The notes: generated from the letters alone by a model not told the origin. A DNA stretch of 64,000 nt from G965267425 sp965267425 (GCA_965267425.1 OZ253959.1:1736001-1800000), one strand, 5' to 3'; counted from the first letter of the stretch, positions 1 through 8,986 are shown. Made by a program: numbers and translations.

Positions 1-527
1 TCATAGATTTGAACATCCGTTACATTGGTGGTTTCACTCCACCCTGTTATGATAAAGAGCAAAGAATCTCTCCAGACACCTTGCACATGGTCATCAATGG
101 GGACAGGTATATCTGCAGCGTCAGACAAAAAAGTTCTGTTATTGATGTCAAATCGATGCAACCGAGAAGACGATTTTTCTCCACCTGAGGCGTAAACGTG
201 GTAGCCTCCAGCAATATAGATGATGTTATCAATTCGGCTAGCAGCGGAAGCAATTTTACCCAATGTGTCTGGTAAGTCTGGCAATAAAAACGACGTATCT
301 TCCAAAATGTCATAACCATAACATTTCAAGTGTATGCCTGAATGACTTAGTGATTCATCAATTCCTCCAAAGGAAAACAGATAAGGCCTTCCATTGATGT
401 ATCCTTCACACACAGCATTATTCGACACTTTTTCAGGCAATTGACCAATTGTTTGAACGGTCAGCTGTGCCATTGAAGTAAATACGGATCCAATGATTGC
501 AGCGAAAACTAATATCAAAGTGCGCAT
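1..527 (-). CDS. Kelch-repeat-like secreted protein, 3' end cut by window edge
   Basis: An open frame runs from an ATG at 527 to the left edge without a stop, so about 175 N-terminal residues are visible. The first ~20 residues form a signal peptide ending in Ser-Met-Ala-Gln. The rest shows the Kelch beta-propeller pattern: hydrophobic strands closing with Gly-Gly (YLFSFGGID, IIYIAGGYH, LLFIITGW) followed by spaced aromatic residues (RLHRFDINN). Such propellers in this phylum are usually exported binding or scaffold domains, often in proteins that continue into a sorting domain; that part lies outside the window. Substrate or partner is unknown. Confidence 0.75.
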   Translation of the reverse strand, partial: MRTLILVFAAIIGSVFTSMAQLTVQTIGQLPEKVSNNAVCEGYINGRPYLFSFGGIDESLSHSGIHLKCYGYDILEDTSFLLPDLPDTLGKIASAASRIDNIIYIAGGYHVYASGGEKSSSRLHRFDINNRTFLSDAADIPVPIDDHVQGVWRDSLLFIITGWSETTNVTDVQIY

Positions 528-556
528 AATGGCTAATTTAGCCAATACTAATTGAT

Positions 557-1108
557 ATGCACATGAAATACTTGTTGAACGGTGAAGAAACTTCCAGGCT
601 GCACTTTAGATTGCTCAGTGAAAATGATTTTGACCAATGGCTTCCGTTTTTCACCTACAAGGAAGCATATCAATATTTGGGTGTGGAACCTAAGCCAGAG
701 GCAGAGCAAATGTGCACGGATTGGATCAATCGAATGCTCAATAGATATGAGAACAATGAAGGCGGAATGAACGTGCTAATTGACAAGCAATCTGGCAAAA
801 TGATTGGCCAATGTGGATTACTCGTTCAAGATGTGATGGGGAATGTGAGATTGGAAATCGGATATTCTATCCTGCCTGAATTTTGGCACAACGGCTATGC
901 CACCGAAGCCGCTATTCATTGCAAAAACAAAGCATTTGAGAAAGAATTTGAAAACGAGTTGATATCACTTATTCACAGGGACAACATTGGGTCAAAAAAA
1001 GTAGCGCTAAACAATGGAATGGAATTGGAACAATTCCTTCCGAACTATCGAAACAAGCCAGTAAACGTATTTAAAATAACACGAGAAGAATGGTTGACAA
1101 ACCGATGA
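557..1108 (+). CDS. GNAT N-acetyltransferase (RimJ/RimL-like)
   Basis: A 183-residue protein with the GNAT fold of the ribosomal-protein acetyltransferase type. The core strand carries IGQCGLLVQDV, then a strand with LEIGYSILPEFWHNGYATEA, which supplies the acetyl-CoA pyrophosphate-binding loop (here H-N-G-Y-A-T), then a helix and the late strand ending in LNNGMELE, where RimJ-like proteins have the N-x-x-S/K-x-x-x-x-x-x-G-F/M pattern. The third codon is also ATG (563) and may be the true start. Acceptor substrate cannot be read from the sequence. It stands alone on the plus strand, facing the minus-strand pair at 1113-2148. Confidence 0.85.
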   Translation: MHMKYLLNGEETSRLHFRLLSENDFDQWLPFFTYKEAYQYLGVEPKPEAEQMCTDWINRMLNRYENNEGGMNVLIDKQSGKMIGQCGLLVQDVMGNVRLEIGYSILPEFWHNGYATEAAIHCKNKAFEKEFENELISLIHRDNIGSKKVALNNGMELEQFLPNYRNKPVNVFKITREEWLTNR

Positions 1109-1112
1109 TTCT

Positions 1113-1646
1113 CTAGTTATTTTTGTGTTTGGAATTCATTTCCGCATTGAACTGTTCGGATTGTCCCCTTGGAATCGAAAGTGACTTCCACCCTTCTCCC
1201 TTGATAGAATTGGCAATGAAAACAATTTGTCCAACATGATAAGCATAGTGAGCTAGCTGACGATTAAGCGCCTCAACTACATTATGTTGCTCATTTCTGA
1301 TGGTTACATTTTTTTCCAAATCTTCAGGCCGCAAGGAATTAAGGGTATTAAACAAGCAATCCCAGCCTTCATTCCATCTTGCATATATTTCTTCCTTAGA
1401 TTTATTGAATTCCAAAAATTCGGTATCTCGATGACGCCAAGACTTTTCTCCATCAGAAGTCAAGAAATCTGTCCATCTGGAAAGCATGTTACCAGCCACA
1501 TGATTGACTACTATGGCTATATTGTTAAAAGCATCGCCGGGTTTAATCAGCAACTCTTCATCTGTCAACTGATCCATGGCTTTCTCACCTAATTGTTTGT
1601 ACAGTCCGAAAACACGTATGATGTTTGATAGATATTCAACTTTCAT
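1113..1646 (-). CDS. DinB-like / DUF1572 family protein
   Basis: About 177 residues from the ATG at 1646. The open frame continues upstream to 1763, but those 39 extra residues overlap the GNAT gene and look unlike the family. The protein is a four-helix bundle typical of DinB/DUF1572: helix 1 (LSNIIRVFGLYKQLGEKAMDQ), a conserved NNIAIVVNHVAGNMLSRWTDF segment with a likely metal-ligand His, and QLAHYAYHVGQIVFIAN with two further His residues. These three His positions are the metal-binding set in this superfamily, often linked to thiol-dependent chemistry. It overlaps the upstream GNAT gene by 11 bases, so the two are probably cotranscribed. Exact function unknown. Confidence 0.8.
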   Translation of the reverse strand: MKVEYLSNIIRVFGLYKQLGEKAMDQLTDEELLIKPGDAFNNIAIVVNHVAGNMLSRWTDFLTSDGEKSWRHRDTEFLEFNKSKEEIYARWNEGWDCLFNTLNSLRPEDLEKNVTIRNEQHNVVEALNRQLAHYAYHVGQIVFIANSIKGEGWKSLSIPRGQSEQFNAEMNSKHKNN

Positions 1647-2148
1647 GGTTATGTATAAATGTGTTTTTATGGAGAATGTATTTTCTAAATCCATCTTCAA
1701 TCTCATCTGTTGAATCAAATCCGAAAGCTGATAACAATTTAACCGAAGGTTCATTGTTTTCATCTGTGATGGCCTTAATGATCGACAAATTCAGAGATTC
1801 AAAGCCAAAACGTAAAATTTCCGGAATGCATTCACTCATATATCCTTGATTTCGGTATTCTTTTTTCAGCACATATCCTATTTCTCCTATTTGGTTATCA
1901 AATCCGCGATAGTACCCACACGTCCCAATCAATTCACCATTAAGAATCAATCCCCAGGTTATTCCGGAATGGTGGTTATAATCTTCTTCAGTGGCCTTCA
2001 GCACCTCCTGAACACTTCTATTGGCCTTTTCACCGGGATGTGAAGCAATTAATTCCTTTAACGAAGATTCATATTCCATGCCCAACTGTGCCAATGTTAA
2101 TCGGTTGGTGTAGAAAATAGGAAATGTTTGAAAATCAAACCTGTTCAA
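1636..2148 (-). CDS. GNAT N-acetyltransferase
   Basis: A 170-residue RimJ/RimL-type acetyltransferase. It begins with the family's typical FPIFYTNRLTLAQL strand, has the central strand LIGTCGYYRGFD, the binding-loop strand IGEIGYVLKKEYRNQGYMSEC (R-N-Q-G-Y-M is the acetyl-CoA pyrophosphate loop) and the late NEPSVKLLSAFGF segment, in which Asn and Gly-Phe are conserved. Acceptor is unknown. It is the first gene of a two-gene unit with the DinB-like gene, overlapping it by 11 bases. A similar but clearly different GNAT lies at 557-1108. Confidence 0.85.
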   Translation of the reverse strand: MNRFDFQTFPIFYTNRLTLAQLGMEYESSLKELIASHPGEKANRSVQEVLKATEEDYNHHSGITWGLILNGELIGTCGYYRGFDNQIGEIGYVLKKEYRNQGYMSECIPEILRFGFESLNLSIIKAITDENNEPSVKLLSAFGFDSTDEIEDGFRKYILHKNTFIHNHES

Positions 2149-2268
2149 TGTTGAAATGCGTTTGGTCTTTTGTTTAAAATCCGGAATGCCAATTTCAGCA
2201 TTTCTTTTTTAGCATGGTTGTTTGTTGAAAAATAGCAACATCTTTCACCATTAAGGCAATATGACTAT

Positions 2269-2595
2269 CTAGTTAATTTTAACGCCAAACATTAATGATT
2301 CTTCAGAAGACTCAATTAACAAGGTAAATACGCCAGATCCCGGAAGGGTTACTAAGCAATCTTCATCTGAATCATATTCCTTCCTCTCAACCAATTCACC
2401 TAACACATCGAAAGTAGATATTCCAAAAGAACCAGAAAATTCAAACCCATTAATTTCTACAACATCCCCGTCATGAAACGAAACCCAAATAAAGTCTTTA
2501 TACCACTTTTTAAACCAATTCTGAACCAATTTATTCTGAGGTAATCGCTTTATCCGCTGATTGGGGTGTAAAGAGAATATTTGATTTTTAGACAT
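2269..2595 (-). CDS. hypothetical protein, 108 aa
   Basis: No family recognised. A 108-residue soluble protein without signal peptide or membrane segment. The N-terminus is basic (NQRIKRLPQNKLVQNWFKKWY), the middle is rich in aromatic residues and Gly (FIWVSFHDGDVVEINGFEFSG) and the C-terminal half is acidic with alternating hydrophobics, suggesting a small beta-sandwich. Codon use resembles its neighbours. It is monocistronic, with an AT-rich upstream region. Confidence 0.55.
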   Translation of the reverse strand: MSKNQIFSLHPNQRIKRLPQNKLVQNWFKKWYKDFIWVSFHDGDVVEINGFEFSGSFGISTFDVLGELVERKEYDSDEDCLVTLPGSGVFTLLIESSEESLMFGVKIN

Positions 2596-3140
2596 ATAAA
2601 GTTATTATTTATATAAAATATATAAAGCATTGTAAAACAGGAATTTTTATAAATCAAATCAATTCTCTTTTTCAGGCCTGAAAAAGTTATCGTGCGGTTG
2701 TATATAAGACGATTTCGCGCAAAAAAAGTTGCTTTGAGGGTAAAATTAAGGAGTTGAGAATGGTGTAAGAAAATAGTCCTCAGTCAGTTGGTTTTCATGG
2801 TCATCAATGAGATTTGGTCAATGGTGAACGCCGTATGGACACATAAAAAGAACGTTAATAGAATTCACCCCAACTATCTCTTATCCTGAACTGAGGACTA
2901 TTTTACTTGTGCACTGCCGGTTAAAACTAAGTTTTGTCGTTCGCAATCAAATGAAACGCAAACAGTGTCTAACAATACTATTCACAATTCAGTTTTAACT
3001 GATGCCAATTTCAAATTAATCCTTCAGATAAAAAAGTCATTTTGGTCTTCAACATGCCCAGTACACTTATTGTACAACTCGTTGGCTGAATGTTCACTTC
3101 ATGTTTACCCTTTAAAATGAACAACGGAGGTCTAAAAACA
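2596..3140. other. Gene-poor region with a long-range inverted repeat
   Basis: About 545 bases between the hypothetical gene and the terminator of the SRPBCC gene hold no convincing reading frame. The only structure seen is the inverted repeat at 2770-2904, plus a weaker pair (GTTAAAACT near 2929, AGTTTTAAC near 2992). No promoter or RNA family was recognised. Confidence 0.5.
2770..2904. repeat. 14-bp perfect inverted repeat flanking a 107-bp core
   Basis: AAAATAGTCCTCAG at 2770-2783 is repeated as its exact reverse complement at 2891-2904. Inside are shorter complementary pieces (GTTGG/CCAAC and GGTGAA/TTCACC), so the segment could fold into a long imperfect hairpin. No transposase frame is present. 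It could be a decayed miniature element or a structured RNA; nothing distinguishes these by eye. Confidence 0.5.
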
Positions 3141-3172
3141 AAAAGCGGAACCAGAAATCCGATCCCGCTTTT
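3141..3172 (-). terminator. Intrinsic terminator of the SRPBCC gene
   Basis: The arms AAAAGCGG (3141-3148) and CCGCTTTT (3165-3172) form an 8-bp stem. On the minus strand it is followed by a T-rich run, about 73 bases after the stop codon of the gene at 3245. Confidence 0.7.
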
Positions 3173-3244
3173 AGTTAGCACAAATGAAGTTTATTACTAC
3201 AATAGACGAAAGACATTCTAAAATCTTGTCTATTTGCTGTATTT

Positions 3245-3829
3245 CTAAGATTTATATTGCTTTTTAATCTTTTTGAAGTTGTCCTTGGTCACATTCTCAC
3301 CCGTTTTCACGTGGTGCTCTATGGCTATGGCATATTCACCAATGAGCTTTTTGAAATTCCCTTTCATCAAAGAGCCCATAAAAGCTGGTTTGGTTCGGTA
3401 ATTCATGTCAAATGTAAACTTACTGGTGTTTTCATCAATCTTTTCCACTTTATAAATGGCAAATGTGTATTCCGGATCAACTGGAAATTTTCCTGCTTGA
3501 AACACTTGGTTCTTAAACGTATAGTTGGCAGGATCATAATTCACCTGCTTTTCTTTTAAGTATTGTGTTCCTTTTTCATTGAAGTTGCACACTCTTTCAG
3601 CACCTTCACCTGACTTTAAACTTCCATTAATGTAATCAGAAGTAACAATTTTTGGGTGAGAATTGGCAATTGCGCCATAGTCCTCTCCTACAACTGCCCA
3701 TACCTTTTCAACCGGAGCATCAATAATATGGGTAACTGTAAATGATTTTGATTTCTTTTGAGCTATCGACGATGAGCCCAAAATTCCAAATAGTGACATT
3801 GTAAAAGCCATTTTAACAATTGTTTTCAT
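3245..3829 (-). CDS. Exported SRPBCC (START-like) family protein
   Basis: 194 residues. The first ~23 form a signal peptide (hydrophobic stretch, then Ser-Ser-Ile-Ala-Gln). The mature part has the SRPBCC/polyketide-cyclase pattern: a first strand (SFTVTHIIDAPVEKVWAVVG), a central sheet with the ligand cavity, and a long C-terminal helix (FMGSLMKGNFKKLIGEYAIAIEHHVKTG). These proteins bind hydrophobic ligands; which one is unknown. An export signal on this fold is less common than the cytosolic form. It may be controlled by the AraC gene just upstream on the same strand, but a 95-base gap separates them. Confidence 0.8.
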   Translation of the reverse strand: MKTIVKMAFTMSLFGILGSSSIAQKKSKSFTVTHIIDAPVEKVWAVVGEDYGAIANSHPKIVTSDYINGSLKSGEGAERVCNFNEKGTQYLKEKQVNYDPANYTFKNQVFQAGKFPVDPEYTFAIYKVEKIDENTSKFTFDMNYRTKPAFMGSLMKGNFKKLIGEYAIAIEHHVKTGENVTKDNFKKIKKQYKS

Positions 3830-3924
3830 GATACGTTGTTTCTTTAGTTATCATGAACAAATTTGCCATCATTCCTTTAGAACTGTTAGTCGAAAAAGCT
3901 CAATGAATGGTCAATTTGGCTCAA

Positions 3925-4764
3925 CTATGATTCCCTGTATTTGGTTGGAGATTGTCCAAATTGAGCGGAAAAAGACTTTGTAAAATGGCTGATGTCATCA
4001 AAACCACTTTGATATGCCACTTCGGTAATGCGCAAGTCTGACTTTTTCAATAGTGCAGCTGCCTTTTCCAATCTTTTTTGTTTTATGTATTTAGCAGGTG
4101 ATTCCTGGTATATCTCCCTGAACTTTCGTTTGAATCCTGACAAGCTCACATTACACAATAATGCCAGATCATTCATTGACAAATCATGAAACAAGTGTTT
4201 TTCAATGATTTGCTTAAAGTCGTATTGTTCTTCGTTAAATAAGTCCAGAAGTATGTTTCGTATTTTTCCTGAATCATCCGTATTGACCAGAAGTAACAAC
4301 AATTCCTTCACCTTTAACTTCAACAATTCATCGTTGACCAACGAAGGATTTTCAAAGTAAAACAAGACACTTTCAACATATTTGGAAATCATTTCTTCCA
4401 CTTTCACGGACTGTATTCCGGTCTTTATTCCTTTTGGATTTCCGACAAGAAAATCAGGCATTTGGTCACCATAAACCATTTTAAGAACTTCTGGATAAAA
4501 ATGCACTGCGACAGCTTGATAGGGCTCTTCTGATGTAGAAGATTTCCAATTGTTCAAGTAGTTCCCACATTTCATCACCACCCCCTCAGAAGAATTCAAG
4601 TCTACACTAGCATCAGCACCATAAAGTGTTGACTTACCATTGATGGCATACAAAAAACATGCTTCATTATGCATGGTGCCATCAGCTTTTAACGGTGGCT
4701 TGAAAATCACTCTTTCTAAAATGACTTTTTCCTCTATGTCAAAATGTTGATGTTCGAGTATCAC
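3925..4764 (-). CDS. AraC-family transcriptional regulator
   Basis: 279 residues. The N-terminal ~170 residues resemble an AraC-type cupin ligand domain (FLYAINGKSTLYGAD, VVMKCGNYLNNWK). The C-terminal ~100 residues hold two helix-turn-helix units: SMNDLALLCNVSLSGFKRKF and the conserved RITEVAYQSGFDDISHFTKSF with the family ending SPTKYRES. The effector is unknown. A second regulator at 21340-22188 is clearly paralogous along its whole length, sharing the MKCGNYLNNW / MKCDNFVNNW signature. Confidence 0.9.
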   Translation of the reverse strand: MILEHQHFDIEEKVILERVIFKPPLKADGTMHNEACFLYAINGKSTLYGADASVDLNSSEGVVMKCGNYLNNWKSSTSEEPYQAVAVHFYPEVLKMVYGDQMPDFLVGNPKGIKTGIQSVKVEEMISKYVESVLFYFENPSLVNDELLKLKVKELLLLLVNTDDSGKIRNILLDLFNEEQYDFKQIIEKHLFHDLSMNDLALLCNVSLSGFKRKFREIYQESPAKYIKQKRLEKAAALLKKSDLRITEVAYQSGFDDISHFTKSFSAQFGQSPTKYRES

Positions 4765-4774
4765 AATCTGAAAA

Positions 4775-6076
4775 TTAACGATTTAAGCCATTCTTATACG
4801 TCTCTATCGCCCTTTCTCTGGCAAATTTGTGGTCAATCATTGGAGTTGGGTATTCAGACGTTTGGAATTCAGGAATCCATTTTTTGACATATTCTTCCGT
4901 GGCATCAAATTTTCTAAATTGTGTTTCAGGATTAAATACTCTGAAATATGGTGCTGCATCACAGCCAGTTCCAGCAGCCCACTGCCAATTCCCATTGTTG
5001 GATGACAATTCATAATCCAAAAGTTTTTGAGCGAAATAAGCCTCCCCCATCCGCCAATCGATTAACAAGTGCTTACACAAAAATCCAGCTACCACCATCC
5101 TAACCCGATTGTGCATATAACCCGTGGCATTCAATTGCCTCATGCCGGCATCAACCATTGGATATCCAGTTATACCGTTACTCCATCTCTCAAAATCGTT
5201 GTGGTTATTAATCCACTCTACCTTGTCATATGCCGATTTAAAATTTTGCGTTACCACATGGGGGAAATGAAACAATATTTGCATAAAAAACTCACGCCAA
5301 ATCAGCTCTTGCAGGAATTTAATGTTGGTGTCATAAGCTTTCTTAACCATCTGACGTGTGCTTACTGTTCCAAATCTTAAATGCACACTTAAATAAGATG
5401 TTTTGTCCAAAAAAGGGATGTCCCTGAACTTCTCGTATTCCTTCAGAATAGTCAAGTCAGGAGATTTTACTTGGTGATCAACGTGGGTAAACCCTATGAT
5501 ATCAAGGCTTGGAATGGTTGGTTTCCATTTTAAAAAACCAGGAGTATTCTCAGAATTTACCTCCCGTATATGATCGGATGTAAAGGCTCGGAGCCATCTC
5601 TTCATGTAGGGTGTATAGACCGTGTAAGGCGAGCGATCATCTTTAACGATATCAAACTTTTCAAAAATCACTTGATCTTTATACGTTTCAAAATCAACCC
5701 CATTGGAATTTAGAATGGTTTTGATTTGTTCATCCCGTTTAATGGCGTAAGGTTCGTAGTCATGATTGGCAACTACTTTCTGAACATTAAATTGATTTAA
5801 TACCTTTTTCCAAACTTCTTCAACAAGGCCATTTTCTATGCACAACCCACTTTTTCTGACTTTTAGTTTGTTATGTATGTCTACCAAAGAATCATAAATA
5901 AATGACACTCGTTTATCTTCTTTATTCAGTTCATTCAAAATCTGACTATCAAAAATGAACAAGGGTAACACTGGTAATCCTGAAGATAAGGCCTCATACA
6001 GCCCTTTGTTGTCATGTAAACGCAAGTCTCTGCGAAACCAGAATACACAAATAGGTAGATTATTCGATGCTTTCAA
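4775..6076 (-). CDS. phrB: Deoxyribodipyrimidine photolyase (class I type)
   Basis: 433 residues, close to the usual ~470 of class I photolyases. The N-terminal Rossmann domain opens with CVFWFRRDLRLHDN. The helical FAD domain contains LIWREFFMQILFHFPHV, the signature WSNGITGYPMVDAGMRQLNATGYMHNR, and NNGNWQWAAGTGCDAAPYFR (about residues 360-379) with the Asn and Trp residues of the active site and electron-transfer chain. It uses blue light to split UV pyrimidine dimers. Ten bases separate it from the upstream SRPBCC gene at 6087. A cryptochrome-like role cannot be excluded, but the motifs favour CPD repair. Confidence 0.95.
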   Translation of the reverse strand: MKASNNLPICVFWFRRDLRLHDNKGLYEALSSGLPVLPLFIFDSQILNELNKEDKRVSFIYDSLVDIHNKLKVRKSGLCIENGLVEEVWKKVLNQFNVQKVVANHDYEPYAIKRDEQIKTILNSNGVDFETYKDQVIFEKFDIVKDDRSPYTVYTPYMKRWLRAFTSDHIREVNSENTPGFLKWKPTIPSLDIIGFTHVDHQVKSPDLTILKEYEKFRDIPFLDKTSYLSVHLRFGTVSTRQMVKKAYDTNIKFLQELIWREFFMQILFHFPHVVTQNFKSAYDKVEWINNHNDFERWSNGITGYPMVDAGMRQLNATGYMHNRVRMVVAGFLCKHLLIDWRMGEAYFAQKLLDYELSSNNGNWQWAAGTGCDAAPYFRVFNPETQFRKFDATEEYVKKWIPEFQTSEYPTPMIDHKFARERAIETYKNGLNR

Positions 6077-6086
6077 TGGTCAATGT

Positions 6087-6560
6087 TTACTTGTCCTGCC
6101 ATTTACCAAACTTCTCCTCCAAAGAATGAAAGCGGTATTTGAATATGTTTTCAATTTCTTTTCGAATAACCAAGCCGTTCAATATTGAGCCTATAAAGCC
6201 AAAAGGTGGAATGTAGGTGATGATATCTTTCATATTGACTCCACCTTCAATTTCTCGCAGAATATGCTGGTGATGCCACATTTTATAAGGCCCTACCCGC
6301 TGTTCATCAATAAAGTAAGATCCCTCACGAACCATGGTAATTTCAGTCATCCATTTCATTCGAACTCCGGGCAGTACATTCACCTTGTAAACGATGATCA
6401 TGCCTGCATACATCTTTTCCGGAAGATCTTTTGATATGATATCGAAATTCATGTGATCCGGAGTGATCTCTGAAAGATTCCTGGGAGATGAAATGTAATC
6501 CCAGATTTCTTCTTGACTACATGGAATATTTTGCTCTTTAATTAGTTGATAATGCCCCAC
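6087..6560 (-). CDS. SRPBCC family protein, photolyase partner
   Basis: 157 residues with the ligand-binding SRPBCC fold: first strand and helix (QNIPCSQEEIWDYISSPRNLSEITPD), a sheet (MIIVYKVNVLPGVRMKWMTEI), WHHQHILREIEGGVNMKDIITY, and a C-terminal helix. This is the cyclase/dehydrase-like subgroup often found beside photolyase genes. It lies 10 bases upstream of phrB and is probably cotranscribed with it. It has no signal peptide, unlike the exported SRPBCC protein at 3245. Its ligand is unknown. Confidence 0.85.
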   Translation of the reverse strand: MGHYQLIKEQNIPCSQEEIWDYISSPRNLSEITPDHMNFDIISKDLPEKMYAGMIIVYKVNVLPGVRMKWMTEITMVREGSYFIDEQRVGPYKMWHHQHILREIEGGVNMKDIITYIPPFGFIGSILNGLVIRKEIENIFKYRFHSLEEKFGKWQDK

Positions 6561-6608
6561 TAACCTTTGTTTTAAAAGATGACTACAAGATACTTACAAT
6601 TGAATGAT

Positions 6609-7403
6609 TCAGCTATTTTTTTTGCAATGCAAAGCATAAACCATGGGAATACGATTACCCAATTTTTCGATTCGATATTTTCCAGGTTCGAATTCAACAG
6701 TACCACTAAAACAATCATAAGGAGAGTAGTCAAATTCTTGAAAAGTCGAAAGCGTTAAACCTTTTGCCAACAATGCACTTACCACCTCAGCCATGCCATG
6801 ATTCCATGAAACATATTCCTGCTTTATCGGAGCATCTGGGTTGGTATAGGTTCCCGAAGAAAGTTCCTCAATGGGTACATCATTAAAATAACGATATGCT
6901 ACTTTGTTGAAATCATCGTCAAACATCCACAATACGGGATGAAATTCTACAAATACAAATTCACCCCCGGGTTTCATGAAATAACTGACTACGTTAGCCC
7001 ATTTATGGATATCCGGAAGCCATCCAATGGTTCCGTAACTTGTAAAAACTACATCAAACTGATTTTCCAGGTGATTTGGCAAATCGTAGACATCGCAATT
7101 GATGAATTCAACTTCGGTTTTGCATTGCTTAGATAAGTCTCGAGCAAAATCAATTGCGGCATCCGATAAGTCCACTCCTGTAACCTTGGCCCCCATTCTA
7201 GCTAAGGAAATCGAATCTTGCCCAAAATGACATTGAAGGTGCAAAATCGATTTACCTTTTACATCTCCTAGCAAATCCAGCTCAATGGAATTCAATGAAT
7301 TACGACCTTTTAAAAAACTCTCGTTGTCATAAAATTCGGATTGAACATGAACTTCCGTTCGCTTATTCCATGAATCCTTATTGATTTTTAAATATTCATC
7401 CAT
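6609..7403 (-). CDS. Class I SAM-dependent methyltransferase
   Basis: About 264 residues from the ATG at 7403; the frame also extends to 7421, but the shorter start matches the family (MDEYLKINKDSWNKRTEVH). Motif I is SILHLQCHFGQDSISLARMGAKV, a Cys-His variant of the Gly-rich SAM loop found in a known subgroup. Motif II/post-I is GVDLSDAAIDFAR, followed by FINCDVYDLP and FDVVFTSYGTIGWLPD. The C-terminal half is a lid with several aromatic residues. A small-molecule substrate is likely. It starts 18 bases after the bestrophin-like gene ends. Confidence 0.9.
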   Translation of the reverse strand: MDEYLKINKDSWNKRTEVHVQSEFYDNESFLKGRNSLNSIELDLLGDVKGKSILHLQCHFGQDSISLARMGAKVTGVDLSDAAIDFARDLSKQCKTEVEFINCDVYDLPNHLENQFDVVFTSYGTIGWLPDIHKWANVVSYFMKPGGEFVFVEFHPVLWMFDDDFNKVAYRYFNDVPIEELSSGTYTNPDAPIKQEYVSWNHGMAEVVSALLAKGLTLSTFQEFDYSPYDCFSGTVEFEPGKYRIEKLGNRIPMVYALHCKKNS

Positions 7404-7421
7404 CACTATCCAATTCAACAA

Positions 7422-8459
7422 TTACATCAATACATTATTCACGGGCTCTATAGGTGCAGGAATGTCTTTTTCCCTCATCATTTCCAGAAGATCAATTTCA
7501 ATAACCCGACAAATGGAGTACATAGGTATGTCATTTCCTAATCCTTCAAATGGATTTTCAGAATAGTCCCCAACCAATTCCATTATCAGATACACCCAAC
7601 TCACCAATGCTGTAAACGGGATGGATAACCATATTCCCCAAGTACCTAATTTGGCAAATTCCGGAGCTGACGCAAATGGCAGAAGAAAGATAAATATCCC
7701 AACAAAAATTAAGCTCATGGCTCCGTATTGTCTGGGCAATGGGAATTTTTTAATTCTTTCACATTTACCTTGCTGGACATAAAAATCGGTGATGAGATCT
7801 TGCAATGCCATGTGTCGGAAATCGTCAATCAAATTAAGATGTCGTAATTCTTTTAAATCTTGAGATTGCTTATCCAATATTTGTGTGGCCGTATTCTGAA
7901 AATCTTTGTATTCCTCGTATTCATCGTCTGGCATGTATTTTCTCATCTCCTCCTTTGATACCCCATCATCCAATAATCCCAATCCAAATCGCTCCATTCG
8001 TCGTTTAGTTGTTCTGGCCATATGCACACCTTGATTGATATGTTCCCATGGTGTTGGAATCAATAACTGACTGCGCAATGCATATAACCAAGAAATATGC
8101 CTTTTAATCATCCTTGAAATATGGGCATTCAGTGCTGATTGATCCAAATCCTTTTCAGCAAATTCATTGGTCACATATCCCCTAACCATAACACCCCATG
8201 CTCTGCTGCTGTTTACAATGGCACCCCATATTTTTCTTGCCTCCCAAAGTCGATCGTAAGATTGGTTATTTTTAAAGCCAATGTAAAACGCAACGGCTGT
8301 ACCAATAATGGATACCAAAATCCAGGGAACTACCAGCCAATCAATATTGGCATATTGATATAGCAATACTACTATGGTTGACCATAACAACAACCAAACG
8401 GCATGCCCTCCGGCAAAATATAATATGCCTTTGAGACTGAAATTTTTCTGTATGAACAT
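7422..8459 (-). CDS. Bestrophin-like (UPF0187) channel protein
   Basis: 345 residues of the bacterial bestrophin family, pentameric anion or cation channels of the inner membrane. Visible are an N-terminal pair of membrane helices (LKGILYFAGGHAVWLLLWST; WILVSIIGTAVAFYIGFKNN), the conserved motif QSYDRLWEARKIWGAIVNSSR, a central soluble helical part, and a second pair of helices near residues 245-295 ending in LIMELVGDYSENPFEG, the family's C-terminal signature (D-x-x-x-x-P-F-x-G/N). Ion selectivity cannot be read. It is immediately upstream of the methyltransferase gene. Confidence 0.9.
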   Translation of the reverse strand: MFIQKNFSLKGILYFAGGHAVWLLLWSTIVVLLYQYANIDWLVVPWILVSIIGTAVAFYIGFKNNQSYDRLWEARKIWGAIVNSSRAWGVMVRGYVTNEFAEKDLDQSALNAHISRMIKRHISWLYALRSQLLIPTPWEHINQGVHMARTTKRRMERFGLGLLDDGVSKEEMRKYMPDDEYEEYKDFQNTATQILDKQSQDLKELRHLNLIDDFRHMALQDLITDFYVQQGKCERIKKFPLPRQYGAMSLIFVGIFIFLLPFASAPEFAKLGTWGIWLSIPFTALVSWVYLIMELVGDYSENPFEGLGNDIPMYSICRVIEIDLLEMMREKDIPAPIEPVNNVLM

Positions 8460-8521
8460 GCCATAAATATAACAGGAAAATATAAGTATGTAAAACGCTT
8501 AAATGAAGCGAATTAGCAAGG

Positions 8522-8986
8522 CTAATTCCAATGTTCCTGGCACTTCTGAATCATAGTAGAAGGGTCTTCTCTAAATTCTGCCCTCACCTCTTCATTGGAA
8601 AAAATATACAAACGATTATTATGTATTTCGAAGATTTCTGGATTGTTAGGGGCTGTAAATCCAGTACTTACTGCTTTGGTACAATATCCTCCAAAAGCGG
8701 GTACAAAACGTTCCGGGTCAGCCAAGAATTTCTTCATGTTGTCTTCCGTTGTGAAATACCAGGAGACGTCGTTCCATTCAACTTGGAAATCTGTACTTCC
8801 TTTTTGAAGATCTCCTGCAAAATAGGTGGTCACGTCATAACCCTCTAAGACAATTCCATCTTGTTCATAAACAGATTCATGCATTCCCAATGAAATGGGT
8901 TTGATGTCTTTGGCAATCATGAAGATTATGACGATAAGTAACAAACCCCCTATTCCAATGAGGCTGTAGGTAAACGTTTTTTTCAT
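8522..8986 (-). CDS. Membrane-anchored YHS-domain protein
   Basis: About 154 residues from the ATG at 8986. The reading frame extends to 9022, but the downstream start gives a clean N-terminal anchor (MKKTFTYSLIGIGGLLLIVI). The rest is a YHS-like domain: VLEGYDVTTYFAGDLQKGS, then VSWYFTTEDNMKKFLADPERFVPAFGGYCTKAV. This pattern (gYDvVaYf ... F.s.enr..F...P..y.P.ygGyCa) is seen in periplasmic YHS proteins that may bind metal. Function is not established. Confidence 0.85.
   Translation of the reverse strand: MKKTFTYSLIGIGGLLLIVIIFMIAKDIKPISLGMHESVYEQDGIVLEGYDVTTYFAGDLQKGSTDFQVEWNDVSWYFTTEDNMKKFLADPERFVPAFGGYCTKAVSTGFTAPNNPEIFEIHNNRLYIFSNEEVRAEFREDPSTMIQKCQEHWN

Noticed and set aside
47..319. 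90-codon minus-strand frame at the left edge
   Set aside because: It overlaps in another frame the Kelch-like gene, whose frame has a signal peptide and Kelch repeats; this one has neither.
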